A stretch of DNA of 64,000 nucleotides from Clostridium sp. AF27-2AA (GTDB lineage Bacteria > Bacillota > Clostridia > Lachnospirales > Lachnospiraceae): NCBI RefSeq assembly GCF_003478505.1, contig NZ_QUFI01000018.1, forward strand, positions 1 to 64,000, given 5' to 3'. The notes under the pieces were generated by a model. It did not search any database, was not told the DNA's origin, and saw only the letters and a list, made by a program, of their open reading frames with translations. Below are positions 7,266 to 16,310 of the stretch, in pieces (the first letter of the stretch is position 1; each line of letters begins with the position of its first letter). The translations under genes and the position numbers were made by a program.

Positions 7266-9140
7266 TTACGGCATTCCGCCGCCACCGCGGTTTCCGCCAT
7301 TTCCACCGCCACGGCTGCCGACGTTTCCGCCCTGTCCGCCATTTCCGCCGCCAGGGCCGCCTCCCATGCCGCCGTCAGGACCGCCCATTCCGCCCATCTG
7401 GAACATATCGGTGCTGGTATTGCTGGACGCGGAATCCACATAGACCTCATCACCCTCGGAAAGACCGCTTGTGATCTGCACGTAATCATCATTGCTGATT
7501 CCTGTCTCCACATCCACTGCCTTAAATCCGGCCGGTATGTTGCCCTGCTGTCTGGTCACGCTGTCATCCTTCACATACACGCGGTTGCCACGCATCAGGG
7601 AATCCACCGGAATCATCAGCGCATCATCCACCTGATCCAGGATGATAGTTCCATCCACGTTCATACCCGGAAGCAGGTCTCCCACCTCATCCAGAGTCAC
7701 AGTAACCGGATAGTTGGTAACGCCGTTACTCTGGGAGCTCTGCAGGCTGATGTTAGTGACCTTGCCTGTAAAAGTTTTTCCTTCAATGGCGTCCGCCGTG
7801 ACATTGACCGTCTGGCCCACCTTGACCCGGCCCACATCCAGCTCATCCACAGACATCTCGAAGGTTACCTCAGACAGATCATAAATGACTGCCAGGGTCG
7901 AAGTGGAGCTGCTGGAGCTTCGGGCAATCTTGTCTCCTGCCTTCACGTTCTTGGTGATGACCTGGCCGGAGATCGGCGCGGTAATGGTATAATTATCGTA
8001 GGTTTCCTGCTTATTGTCCGCATTGCTCTGGGCCGACTCAATCTTCTCCTGAGCCTGGTCCACCGCATCCTGATAGGAATCCAGAATGTCTTCCACATCC
8101 TTACTCTTAATGCGGAACAGCGGCGTGCCGGAGGTCACATAGTCACCCTCATGCACCAGAAGCTCCTCAACCTCCAGACTGCCGTTTCCGGTAATGGATG
8201 CCTTCATGGTGGTATCGGTCATGGCCTCAAAAGTGCCCTCACTGCAGCAGACAAATTCACCGATGGTAACGGTGGCATTGTGGGATGTGGTCAGGCCGCC
8301 CGGGTTTTCCACCTCCATAGTAACGTAGCGGACGATGCGCCCGCCATCCAGTACCTCATCCATGTTGCTGACTGCCGTAACCACACCCGTAAGCTGCTCC
8401 TCGGTGTCGGTCAGGGTGACCACAGCCTGGCTTCCCGCCGGGATAACCGCAGCTTCCCCTGCCAGAAACGGAACCTTCAGCTTCATAGTCTGGTCATTAT
8501 AAAGCTCCGCCAGATCTGTATTGGAACCCACCTTATCTCCCACCTGGATATTTAATTTTTTAATAAATCCGGTGCGGGTAGACTTATAAGTATTGCCGCT
8601 GTAATTGCTGACTGCTTCCTGGTAGTCCTCCAACGCCTGCTGATAGCTCTTATTTGCACGGGCCAGGGAATTTTCTGAGGATTTCAGATCTGACTCTACG
8701 GAGGAAGCATCAATCTGATAAAGCACCTGTCCTTCCGTTACCTGATCTCCCTCCTCAAAATCTGCCGTCAGCACGGTTCCCTCCACCAGAGAAGTAATGG
8801 TATAGGTATCTTTTGGGGAAATGGTGCCAGAGGAAGTCAGTTCCGAAGTCAGGGTTCCCACGGTGGCTATGGCTGTCTTTTGCTCTCCCGTTTTTGCGCT
8901 GGCCATTTTTGCCTTTGCGCTGTGGCTGTGCCAGAACAAACCGCCGCCCGCAAGAACTGCCACTCCTGCGGCGATCAGCAGCACACGCTTCTTTCTATTT
9001 TTACCACTGAGCTGTTTTCCTTTTTTTCCAGATGCTTTTCCAGCATTTCCAGAACCGCTCGCTCCGCCTGTTCCATTTTTCCCTTCATAGTCCGCTGCAG
9101 ATGGTGCCTTTCCAAATTTCGCAGATAATTTCTCAAACAT
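7266..9140 (-). CDS. MacA/HlyD-type periplasmic-adaptor-like protein
   Basis: This 624-residue protein has a basic cytoplasmic head, one membrane helix (about residues 52-69, VLLIAAGVAVLAGGGLFW), and two biotinyl-lipoyl-like stretches around coiled-coil helices (EGDQVTEGQVLYQID and TITAPISGQVITKNVKAGD). Beta-barrel regions follow. It is long for the family, partly because the lipoyl/hairpin part appears twice. The C-terminal 50 residues are a Gly/Met/Asn-rich tail. Adaptors of this kind in Gram-positives work with MacB-type ABC permeases, which are encoded directly downstream. A truncated reading frame lies 12 bases upstream. Confidence 0.87.
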   Translation of the reverse strand: MFEKLSAKFGKAPSAADYEGKNGTGGASGSGNAGKASGKKGKQLSGKNRKKRVLLIAAGVAVLAGGGLFWHSHSAKAKMASAKTGEQKTAIATVGTLTSELTSSGTISPKDTYTITSLVEGTVLTADFEEGDQVTEGQVLYQIDASSVESDLKSSENSLARANKSYQQALEDYQEAVSNYSGNTYKSTRTGFIKKLNIQVGDKVGSNTDLAELYNDQTMKLKVPFLAGEAAVIPAGSQAVVTLTDTEEQLTGVVTAVSNMDEVLDGGRIVRYVTMEVENPGGLTTSHNATVTIGEFVCCSEGTFEAMTDTTMKASITGNGSLEVEELLVHEGDYVTSGTPLFRIKSKDVEDILDSYQDAVDQAQEKIESAQSNADNKQETYDNYTITAPISGQVITKNVKAGDKIARSSSSSTSTLAVIYDLSEVTFEMSVDELDVGRVKVGQTVNVTADAIEGKTFTGKVTNISLQSSQSNGVTNYPVTVTLDEVGDLLPGMNVDGTIILDQVDDALMIPVDSLMRGNRVYVKDDSVTRQQGNIPAGFKAVDVETGISNDDYVQITSGLSEGDEVYVDSASSNTSTDMFQMGGMGGPDGGMGGGPGGGNGGQGGNVGSRGGGNGGNRGGGGMP

Positions 9141-9152
9141 ATCCGGCCTCCC

Positions 9153-9372
9153 TTAATCTTCCACGTAATCCACAACGGTGTAGGTCGCGTCGCCGTTGGA
9201 ATTCTCACTCTTCTCACAGATCAGCGTTACCCGGTCTCCCACACGAATGGAACCATAGACAGAGAAGGCAAACTGCATCTCGGAACTGCTCAGCTTGTAT
9301 TCCTGCCCGTCATCCAGGGTGATGGAGGTCGGCGTCATGACATCACTGGAGCTATAATGTTTGTGAGGAAAT
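9153..9372 (-). pseudogene. 3' remnant of a small gene cut by a repeat element
   Basis: The last 60 or so codons read like real protein (TLDDGQEYKLSSSEMQFAF, then GDRVTLICEK to YVED) and end 12 bases before the adaptor start. The open frame continues upstream only through the repeat element at 9371, where its apparent codons are those of the repeat. The first internal ATG (9338) has no ribosome site. I read it as the 3' end of the original first gene of the efflux operon, with its front lost or displaced by the repeat. The family is not recognised. Confidence 0.5.
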
Positions 9373-9640
9373 AACAATTTAAGAATAGTCACAAAAGGTC
9401 CGAAGCAGGCCGGGGTGGTATCCCGCTGCGCAAAATATAAGTGCCGTGTTCGGACGATGTGGCTGACAGCCGTTTGCGGATAGTCGGACAAGATGTCCGC
9501 CTCCCGAAAACGTCAGTCGCCACATAGCCGGACACGTTGCACTTCTATTTATGCTACGCAGGATTCCACCCCGGCCTGCTTCTGCTTTCCTGGTTATTCT
9601 ACGGTAGTAAAAAACACAGCCAGAACAGTATTGGTAAAAT
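9371..9640 (-). repeat. Structured repeat element, left copy (rod hairpin 9402-9582)
   Basis: GAAGCAGGCCGGGGTGG (9402-9418) pairs perfectly with 9566-9582. Pairing continues inward with bulges to a terminal hairpin CGGAC-loop-GTCCG at 9485-9499, which is the exact centre. The folded rod is 181 nt. Outside it lie a conserved tail ending in TTAAATTGTTA (to 9371) and a conserved head (to 9639). A homologous element lies head to head at 9640-9930 with different arm sequences that still pair. Small frames in it look alike between copies only because the DNA is alike. Strand is given as the reading that ends GCTTCGGACC; the true transcript strand is unknown. Confidence 0.85.
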
Positions 9641-9677
9641 CTGGAATTCATGGCTTTTATCAGTACCGTTCTGGCTG
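9617..9677. repeat. Central inverted repeat joining the two elements
   Basis: The 23-base arms at 9617-9639 and 9655-9677 begin CAGCCAGAAC and pair at 20 Watson-Crick positions plus two G-T pairs, with a 15-base loop. T-rich runs flank both sides, so it could act as a bidirectional terminator if both elements were transcribed toward the centre. Each arm belongs to one of the two head-to-head repeat copies. Confidence 0.7.
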
Positions 9678-9930
9678 ATTTTATTTCTCTCTTAGCGGGA
9701 GCAATACAGCAGAAGCCGGTTATCCCGGCATTCCGCGGAGCATAAATATGGGTATACGTGTCCGGCTATGCAGCGACTGGTGTTTGAGGGAGGCGGACGA
9801 TTCGTCCGACTATCCGCAAACATCTGTCAGCTGCATCGTCCGAACACAATACCCATATTTTGCGCAGCGGTATGCCGGGATTACCGGCTTCGGACCTATA
9901 TTGGTATTGCTCTTAAATTTTTATTTACGC
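9655..9930 (+). repeat. Structured repeat element, right copy (rod hairpin 9712-9891)
   Basis: This copy folds into a 180-nt rod: GAAGCCGG (9712) pairs with CCGGCTTC (ending 9891), and the terminal hairpin CGGAC-GATT-CGTCCG sits at the centre (9794-9808). The apical half is nearly identical to the copy at 9371, including GTCCGACTATCCGCAAAC. The lower arms differ in sequence but both arms changed together. Examples are ATGCAGC/GCTGCAT here against ATGTGGC/GCCACAT, and ATGGGTAT/ATACCCAT here against an AAGTGC/GCACTT pair. The element ends just before the tRNA-Asp terminator. Confidence 0.85.
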
Positions 9931-9962
9931 AAAAAAGAAGTCTGCTGCCAGACTTCTTTTTT
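9931..9962 (-). terminator. Terminator after tRNA-Asp
   Basis: A near-perfect palindrome AAAAAAGAAGTCTG with its complement around a 4-base loop, ending in T6 on either strand. It directly follows the 3' end of the tRNA on the - strand and would also stop transcription arriving from the repeat side. Confidence 0.88.
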
Positions 9963-9964
9963 AA

Positions 9965-10038
9965 CGACCCGGATGGGGTTCGAACCCACGACCTCCGCCG
10001 TGACAGGGCGGCGCTCTAACCAGCTGAGCCACCAGGCC
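9965..10038 (-). tRNA. tRNA-Asp (anticodon GTC)
   Basis: The 74-nt cloverleaf reads GGCCTGG in the 5' acceptor arm and CCGGGTC plus discriminator G at the 3' end, which is the Asp identity base. The anticodon stem is CCGCC with loop CTGTCAC, giving GTC. The T arm contains GGTTCGAACCC. CCA is not encoded. It has its own consensus promoter and its own terminator. Confidence 0.96.
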
Positions 10039-10076
10039 ATCTTATAAATTGTATGTATTGCTCATGCAATAACAAC

Positions 10077-10105
10077 ATTATATAAGATGACCGACTTCCT
10101 GTCAA
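10077..10105 (-). promoter_or_regulatory. Promoter of tRNA-Asp
   Basis: On the - strand TTGACA (10100-10105), a 17-base spacer and TATAAT (10077-10082) form an exact consensus sigma-A promoter about 39 bases before the tRNA. Confidence 0.9.
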
Positions 10106-10134
10106 GCGGATTTTTTTATTTTTACAGGCAAATG

Positions 10135-11622
10135 TTACGCCAGGTTTGTATATCCCATCAGATATTTATCCACTTCTTTTGCCACATTGCGGCCTTCATG
10201 AATTGCCCATACCACCAGGGACTGTCCCCGGTGCATATCGCCTGCGGTGAATACCTTCTCTACATTGGTGGCATATTTTCCGGCTTCGGTTGCTACGTTA
10301 GTACGGGCATTCAGTTCTACGCCGAATGCGTCTGCAACATAGCTCTGGGCACCTAAAAATCCTGCCGCGATCAGCACCAGGTCTGCCGGTACCTCCTTCT
10401 CAGAGCCTTCCACCGGCACCATGGACATGCGTCCAGTCTCCGGGTTCTTCTCTGCCTTCAGGCTGATGAGGATGGCCTTTACCAGCTTTCCGCTCTCATC
10501 CTTCACAAACTCCTTCACGGTAGTCTGGTAGATGCGCGGGTCATGGCCGAACACGGCAATGGCCTCTTCCTGGCCGTAATCGGTCTTTAAGACGCGCGGC
10601 CACTCCGGCCAGCTGTTGTTCTCGGTGCGCTTCTCCGGAAGCTTCGGCATCATCTCCAGCTGGCTCACGGAAGCGCAGCCATGGCGGATGGCGGTTCCGA
10701 CACAGTCGTTTCCGGTATCGCCGCCGCCGATGACGATGACATGCTTATCCTTGGCGGAAATGTAGTTGCCGTCCTCCAGATTGGAGTTTAACAGGCTCTT
10801 TGTGGTGGATTTTAAGAAGTCTACCGCAAAGTAAATGCCCTCCGCGTCACGGCCCGGCACATTGATATCCCGCGGATTGGATGCGCCGCAGGCCAGAACC
10901 ACGCTGTCAAATTCCTTTAACAGCTTTGCAGCCTTGTAGTTCTTTCCGACATTGGCGCTGGTCACAAAGGTCACGCCCTCTTCCTTCATCACATTGATCT
11001 TGCGGTCAATGATCTGCTTTTCCAGCTTCATATTCGGAATGCCGTACATTAAAAGGCCGCCTACGCGGTCCTCCCGCTCAAACATGGTGACATTGTGACC
11101 GCGCTTGTTTAACTGGTCTGCCGCAGCCAGGCCGGACGGGCCGGAGCCGATGACTGCGATTTTTTTATCAGTGCGCAGCTTCGGCGGTCTCGGTCCTGCC
11201 TCGCCAGTCTCATACGCCTTTTCAATGATGGCATGCTCATTTTCCTTGATGCTGACCGGATCTCCGTTCAGGCCGCAGGTGCAGGCTGCCTCGCAGGGAG
11301 CCGGGCACACACGGCTGGTAAACTCCGGAAAGCTGTTGGTCTTTTTCAGGCGGTTGTAAGCCTGACCCCAGTTTCCGGTGTACACCAGGTCATTCCACTC
11401 CGGAACAAGGTTGTGGAGCGGGCAGCCGGACACCATACCGTTCATCATCATACCGGACTGGCAGAAGGGGACGCCGCACTCCATGCAGCGCGCGCCCTGT
11501 TTTCTCTGCTGTGCCTCTGTCAAAGGAGTGTGGAACTCATTGAAGTTCTTGATGCGCTCCAGTGGTGCAGCCGCCTTGCCGTTTACTCTGTCATATTCTA
11601 AAAATCCTGTTGGCTTTCCCAT
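10135..11622 (-). CDS. gltD: Glutamate synthase small subunit
   Basis: This 495-residue subunit passes electrons from NADPH to the large subunit. The N-terminal part holds the cysteine clusters for two [4Fe-4S] centres (CMECGVPFC and RVCPAPCEAAC). FAD binding is at GSGPSGLAAADQL and NADPH binding at VIGGGDTGNDCVG. The C-terminal FAD-contact motif is VFTAGDMHRGQSLVVWAI. I chose the ATG at 11622 because it has an AAGGAGGAGAGG site and begins MGKPTGFLEYDR, the usual start of the family; the frame runs 20 codons further without support. It follows gltB by 13 bases, so both are made from one transcript. Confidence 0.96.
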   Translation of the reverse strand: MGKPTGFLEYDRVNGKAAAPLERIKNFNEFHTPLTEAQQRKQGARCMECGVPFCQSGMMMNGMVSGCPLHNLVPEWNDLVYTGNWGQAYNRLKKTNSFPEFTSRVCPAPCEAACTCGLNGDPVSIKENEHAIIEKAYETGEAGPRPPKLRTDKKIAVIGSGPSGLAAADQLNKRGHNVTMFEREDRVGGLLMYGIPNMKLEKQIIDRKINVMKEEGVTFVTSANVGKNYKAAKLLKEFDSVVLACGASNPRDINVPGRDAEGIYFAVDFLKSTTKSLLNSNLEDGNYISAKDKHVIVIGGGDTGNDCVGTAIRHGCASVSQLEMMPKLPEKRTENNSWPEWPRVLKTDYGQEEAIAVFGHDPRIYQTTVKEFVKDESGKLVKAILISLKAEKNPETGRMSMVPVEGSEKEVPADLVLIAAGFLGAQSYVADAFGVELNARTNVATEAGKYATNVEKVFTAGDMHRGQSLVVWAIHEGRNVAKEVDKYLMGYTNLA

Positions 11623-11635
11623 CGTCCTCTCCTCC

Positions 11636-14600
11636 TTACTTTCTCTGATTTGCGTAGAATGCCTCGATCTGGGCCTGCTCACTGCTTAAGCCCTTCTCTT
11701 CCATCTGTACGATGGTGTTCATCATGCGGCGGTAGTCATGAGGCATTACCTTCTTGAATTTCGGCAGGTACTCGCCAAAGTGGTCCAGAATCTCTTTTCC
11801 GCGCGCAGAGCCTGTGTATGCCACATGATCCTGGATCATCTCTTTCAGTTCCTGGACATCATACTTGTTCGTTACTTCCTCCAGGGAAACCAATTCCTTA
11901 TTAAGCCGCTTGTACAGATCACGCTTCTCATCCAGTACATAAGCAATTCCACCGCTCATGCCGGCTGCGAAGTTCTTTCCGGTGGTACCAAGAACAACCA
12001 CGCGTCCTCCGGTCATATACTCACAGCCATGATCGCCAACGCCCTCAACCACTGCCGTTGCGCCAGAGTTGCGGACGCAGAAACGTTCACCGGCCACGCC
12101 GTTGATGTACGCCTTTCCGCTGGTAGCGCCGTACAGGGCAACGTTTCCAATCACGATGTTATCTTCTGCCTTAAATTTCACATTTTTCGGCGGATATACG
12201 ATCAGCTTACCGCCGGACAAACCTTTTCCGAAGTAGTCATTGCTGTCGCCACAAAGCTCCAGGGTCAGGCCCTTCGGAATGAAGGCGCCAAAGCTCTGTC
12301 CACCGCTGCCGTTACACTGAATGGTAAAGGTATCCTCCGGCAGTCCGTCCGGATACTGTCTGGTAATCTCGGAACCAAAAATGGTTCCCAGGGTACGGTC
12401 TACGTTGGAGACATCTACCTTCAGGCTCTTCTTCTGTCCCTTGTTCAGGGCGGTTTTTAACTGCTTTAAGAATACCTGCTCATCAATAGTCTGATCCAGC
12501 TTGAAGTCGTACTCCAGCTTGTCGCGGTATCCGCGGAAATGCATGCCCTCGTAGGGATTTCCAAGGATATTGCTTAAATCTACCTTGTTCGCGCGCTCAG
12601 ACGGAATGTGCTCTTTCTTCTTTAATAAATCGGTGCGTCCCACCAGCTCGTCCACGGTACGCACACCGAGCTTTGCCATATATTCACGCAGCTCCTGTGC
12701 TACGAAATGCATGAAGTTTACCACATACTCCGGTTTGCCCTTGAAGCGTTTTCTCAGCTCCGGGTTCTGAGTCGCGATGCCCACCGGACAAGTATCCAGG
12801 TTGCAGACACGCATCATGACGCAGCCCATGGTTACCAGCGGAGCGGTTGCGAAACCGAACTCCTCGGCACCCAGAATGCAGGCAATAGCCACATCACGGC
12901 CAGTCATCAGCTTACCATCGGTCTCCAGAATGACTTTGTCACGCAGGCCGTTCATGATCAGGATCTGGTGTGCCTCAGCCACGCCAAGCTCCCACGGAAG
13001 TCCCGCATTGTAGATGGAGTTTCTCGGAGCCGCGCCGGTACCGCCATCAAAGCCGGATACCAGGATAACCTGGGCTCCTGCCTTTGCAACACCGGCTGCT
13101 ACGGTTCCCACACCTGCTTCCGATACCAGCTTGACGGAGATTCTTGCTCTGGTGTTGGAGTTCTTCAAGTCGTAAATCAACTGTGCCAGATCCTCGATGG
13201 AGTAGATATCGTGATGCGGCGGCGGGGAGATCAGGCCGACACCGGTTGTTGAATGACGGGTCTTAGCTACCCACGGATATACTTTTCCGCCCGGAAGCTG
13301 TCCGCCCTCACCAGGCTTCGCGCCCTGCGCCATCTTGATCTGGATTTCCTGGGCACTTACCAGGTAGCGGGAAGTTACACCAAAACGTCCGGATGCCACC
13401 TGCTTGATGGCAGAACAGCGGTTGTTGTTCTTCGGTCCCGGAACCAGGCGCTCCAGGCTCTCACCACCCTCACCGGTGTTGGACTTGCCGCCCAGACGGT
13501 TCATGGCAATAGCCAGGGTCTCATGGGCTTCCTGGGAAATGGAACCATAGGACATGGCACCGGTCTTAAACCGCTTCACAATGGAATCCACGCTCTCAAC
13601 CTCATCAATCGGGATGCCGCCGTTTTCATCAAAGTTAAAGTCAATGAGGCTGCGCAGATTGATGGTCTGCTCTTCTTCATTCAGCACATGGCTGTACTCT
13701 TTAAAGATCTCATAATTTCCGGTCCATGCCGCCTGCTGAAGCAGATGGATGGTGCGCGGATTGTAAAGATGCTCTTCCTGTCCGGAGCGCTCTTTGTGGC
13801 TTCCCACACTCTCCAGGGTCAGATCCACATCCAGACCCAGCGGATCGAATGCGGTGGAATGCAGCACATCCACATCGTTTGCAATATCTTCCAGAGTGAT
13901 ACCGCCCACACGGCTGACGGTGTTGGTAAAGTACTTGGCGATGACCTCTTTGGAGATACCGATGGCCTCGAAGATCTGGGCTCCCTGATAGGACTGGATG
14001 GTGGAAATACCCATCTTGGACGCGATCTTGACAATGCCGTGGAGGACTGCGGAGTTGTAATCATTTACCGCTGCGTAATAATCCTTATCCAGCATCTTGG
14101 ACTCAATCAGATAGTGAACCGACTCCTGAGCCAGATACGGGTTGATGGCACTTGCGCCAAAGCCAAGCAGGGTTGCAAAGTGATGTACCTCTCTCGGCTC
14201 TCCGCTCTCCAGGATCAGTGCCATGGAAGTGCGCTTCTTGGTCTTTACCAGATGCTGCTGGAGGGCAGATACGGCTAACAGGGACGGAATCGGCACATGG
14301 TTCTCATCGATGTCGCGGTCAGACAGGATGATGATGTTCACGCCATCACGATGCGCACGATCCACCTCCAGGAACAGGCGGTCAATAGCCTTGGCCAGGG
14401 AAGTATTCTTATAATAGGTAATCGGGATCACTTCCACCTTGAATCCCGGTTTCTTCATATATTTAATTTTTAACAGATCGGTGCAGGTCAGGATCGGGTT
14501 ATCTACCTTTAAGATGTGGCAGTTTTCCGGAGCCTCCTCCAGAACATTGCCCTCCTCACCGACATAGACCGTGGTGGAGGTTACGATCTCCTCACGGATG

Positions 14601-16219
14601 GCATCAATCGGCGGATTGGTTACCTGGGCGAAGAGCTGTTTGAAGTAGTTAAACAGCGGTTGATGCTTTTTGGAAAGTACGGCTAACGGGCTGTCCGCAC
14701 CCATGGCGGATACTGCCTCAGCACCGTTTAATGCCATCGGAAGGATCATGGTCTTGTACTGCTCATAGGTATAACCATAGGTCTTCTGAAGCTGCGCGCG
14801 CTGCTTCTTTGTAAGCTCCGGCACTCCCTTGTTCGGGATCGGCAGATCTTTGAGTTCCACCATCTGGACATCCAGCCACTCGCCATAGGGCTGACGGGAT
14901 GCGTAGCGAAGCTTTAATTCTTCATCCCCTACCAATTCACCCTTCACGGTATCAATCAGGAGCATCTTGCCCGGTCTTAAGCGCTCTTTCTTCACCACAT
15001 GAGACTGGTCGATGTCGATTGCGCCAACCTCGGAAGCCAGGATCACCTGGTCATCATCCGTAATGTAGTAACGGGACGGACGCAGGCCATTGCGGTCGAG
15101 AACCGCACCCATCACATCTCCATCACTGAATACAATGGAGGCCGGGCCATCCCACGGCTCCATCATGGTTGCGTAGTAGCGGTAGAAATCCCTGACCTCC
15201 TGGGGCATGAACCGGTCATGCTGCCACGGAGCCGGAATCAGGATCATCACGGCCATCGGAAGCTCCATGCCGCTCATGACCATGAACTCCAACGCGTTAT
15301 CCAGCATTGCGGAGTCAGAACCTTCCTGGCTGATGATCGGCAGAACCTTGTACATGTCGGACTTGAAAAACTTGGTCTCCATGTTTTCTTCACGGGCCAT
15401 CATCTTGTCTACGTTGCCGCGGATGGTATTGATCTCACCGTTATGTACGATGATACGGTTCGGATGGGCGCGCATCCAGCTCGGGTTTGTGTTGGTGCTG
15501 AAGCGGGAATGCACGGTTGCGATGGCGGACTCGTAATCCGGGTCCTGCAGATCCTCAAAGAACTGACGCAGCTCCTTTACCAAAAACATACCCTTGTATA
15601 CAATGGTACGGCTACTCATGGATACGACATACGTATCGTCGTTGCTCTGCTCAAATACACGACGTGCCACATACAGACGGCGGTCAAAGTCCAATCCTTT
15701 TTCCACCTCTGCAGGCTTTCCGATAAAGCCCTGCATAATGTAAGGCATCTTTTCCACGGCCTTGTCACCAATCTCCTCCGGATGGGTCGGAAGGGTTCTC
15801 CAGCCAAGGAACTTCAGTCCTTCCTTCTGGACGATAACCTCCAGCATCTTCTTTGCCTGATTTCTGGCAAGCTCATCCTGGGGGAAGAAGAACATGCCGA
15901 CACCGTACTCCCGGGCCTCGCCAAGCTCAATGCCCAGCGGCTTTGTCACTTTCTTAAAGAATTTGTGGGAGATCTGCAGCATGATGCCGACACCGTCTCC
16001 GGTCTTTCCCTCCGCGTCCTTACCTGCGCGGTGTTCCAGATTTTCTACAATGTGAAGGGCCTGCTCCACGGTGCGGTGGCTCGGAATACCCTTGATATTG
16101 GCTACGGCACCGATACCGCAGTTGTCATGCTCAAAGCTCGGATCATAAAGACCCGGAGCTTTTGTCTGGTGATCCAGTGTGTCTGGGGATTTTGTTAAGG
16201 TTCTCTGATCGCTGTCCAT
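11636..16219 (-). CDS. gltB: Glutamate synthase large subunit
   Basis: This 1527-residue subunit makes two glutamates from glutamine and 2-oxoglutarate. After a propeptide of about 33 residues comes the nucleophile cysteine in HDNCGIGAV, which starts the class II glutaminase domain. Then follow the central domain, the FMN-binding synthase domain (GEGGQLPGGKV, SPPPHHDIYSIEDL), the [3Fe-4S] cysteines in CNLDTCPVG and the C-terminal beta-helix with GxxGG repeats. Length matches bacterial GltB. A promoter and a leader hairpin with a T-run precede the gene, so attenuation is possible. It is paired with gltD downstream. Confidence 0.97.
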   Translation of the reverse strand: MDSDQRTLTKSPDTLDHQTKAPGLYDPSFEHDNCGIGAVANIKGIPSHRTVEQALHIVENLEHRAGKDAEGKTGDGVGIMLQISHKFFKKVTKPLGIELGEAREYGVGMFFFPQDELARNQAKKMLEVIVQKEGLKFLGWRTLPTHPEEIGDKAVEKMPYIMQGFIGKPAEVEKGLDFDRRLYVARRVFEQSNDDTYVVSMSSRTIVYKGMFLVKELRQFFEDLQDPDYESAIATVHSRFSTNTNPSWMRAHPNRIIVHNGEINTIRGNVDKMMAREENMETKFFKSDMYKVLPIISQEGSDSAMLDNALEFMVMSGMELPMAVMILIPAPWQHDRFMPQEVRDFYRYYATMMEPWDGPASIVFSDGDVMGAVLDRNGLRPSRYYITDDDQVILASEVGAIDIDQSHVVKKERLRPGKMLLIDTVKGELVGDEELKLRYASRQPYGEWLDVQMVELKDLPIPNKGVPELTKKQRAQLQKTYGYTYEQYKTMILPMALNGAEAVSAMGADSPLAVLSKKHQPLFNYFKQLFAQVTNPPIDAIREEIVTSTTVYVGEEGNVLEEAPENCHILKVDNPILTCTDLLKIKYMKKPGFKVEVIPITYYKNTSLAKAIDRLFLEVDRAHRDGVNIIILSDRDIDENHVPIPSLLAVSALQQHLVKTKKRTSMALILESGEPREVHHFATLLGFGASAINPYLAQESVHYLIESKMLDKDYYAAVNDYNSAVLHGIVKIASKMGISTIQSYQGAQIFEAIGISKEVIAKYFTNTVSRVGGITLEDIANDVDVLHSTAFDPLGLDVDLTLESVGSHKERSGQEEHLYNPRTIHLLQQAAWTGNYEIFKEYSHVLNEEEQTINLRSLIDFNFDENGGIPIDEVESVDSIVKRFKTGAMSYGSISQEAHETLAIAMNRLGGKSNTGEGGESLERLVPGPKNNNRCSAIKQVASGRFGVTSRYLVSAQEIQIKMAQGAKPGEGGQLPGGKVYPWVAKTRHSTTGVGLISPPPHHDIYSIEDLAQLIYDLKNSNTRARISVKLVSEAGVGTVAAGVAKAGAQVILVSGFDGGTGAAPRNSIYNAGLPWELGVAEAHQILIMNGLRDKVILETDGKLMTGRDVAIACILGAEEFGFATAPLVTMGCVMMRVCNLDTCPVGIATQNPELRKRFKGKPEYVVNFMHFVAQELREYMAKLGVRTVDELVGRTDLLKKKEHIPSERANKVDLSNILGNPYEGMHFRGYRDKLEYDFKLDQTIDEQVFLKQLKTALNKGQKKSLKVDVSNVDRTLGTIFGSEITRQYPDGLPEDTFTIQCNGSGGQSFGAFIPKGLTLELCGDSNDYFGKGLSGGKLIVYPPKNVKFKAEDNIVIGNVALYGATSGKAYINGVAGERFCVRNSGATAVVEGVGDHGCEYMTGGRVVVLGTTGKNFAAGMSGGIAYVLDEKRDLYKRLNKELVSLEEVTNKYDVQELKEMIQDHVAYTGSARGKEILDHFGEYLPKFKKVMPHDYRRMMNTIVQMEEKGLSSEQAQIEAFYANQRK

Positions 16220-16239
16220 AAATCATTTCCTTTCTAATG

Positions 16240-16282
16240 AAATAAAAAGGGCACGAAAATTCAAAATGAATTTTCGCGCCCT
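16240..16282 (-). terminator. Terminator-like hairpin in the gltB leader
   Basis: AGGGC-GAAAATTC pairs with GAATTTTC-GCCCT (16248-16282; a central 2-by-2 mismatch and a 5-base loop) and on the - strand is followed by TTTTTATTT. It lies between the gltB promoter and start codon, which suggests attenuation or a processing signal. It is not followed by any upstream gene, so it is not an ordinary operon end. Confidence 0.7.
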
Positions 16283-16310
16283 CGCGATTTCCTTGTGTAA
16301 TCTTTCCTGC

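Noticed and set aside
9379..9651. Small frames in both repeat copies encode similar peptides (VRLSAN, HRPNT, IFCAA words)
   Set aside because: The DNA itself is nearly identical in this part and changes elsewhere follow stem pairing, not codons; no ribosome site. Treated as structured element, not gene.
9655..9930. Integration site next to tRNA-Asp
   Set aside because: The repeat is next to the tRNA terminator, but no duplicated tRNA 3' end and no integrase is nearby.
14999..16198. Long + strand open frame (399 codons) opposite gltB
   Set aside because: It is antisense to a clear glutamate synthase, is His/Leu-rich and has no ribosome site or recognised motif.
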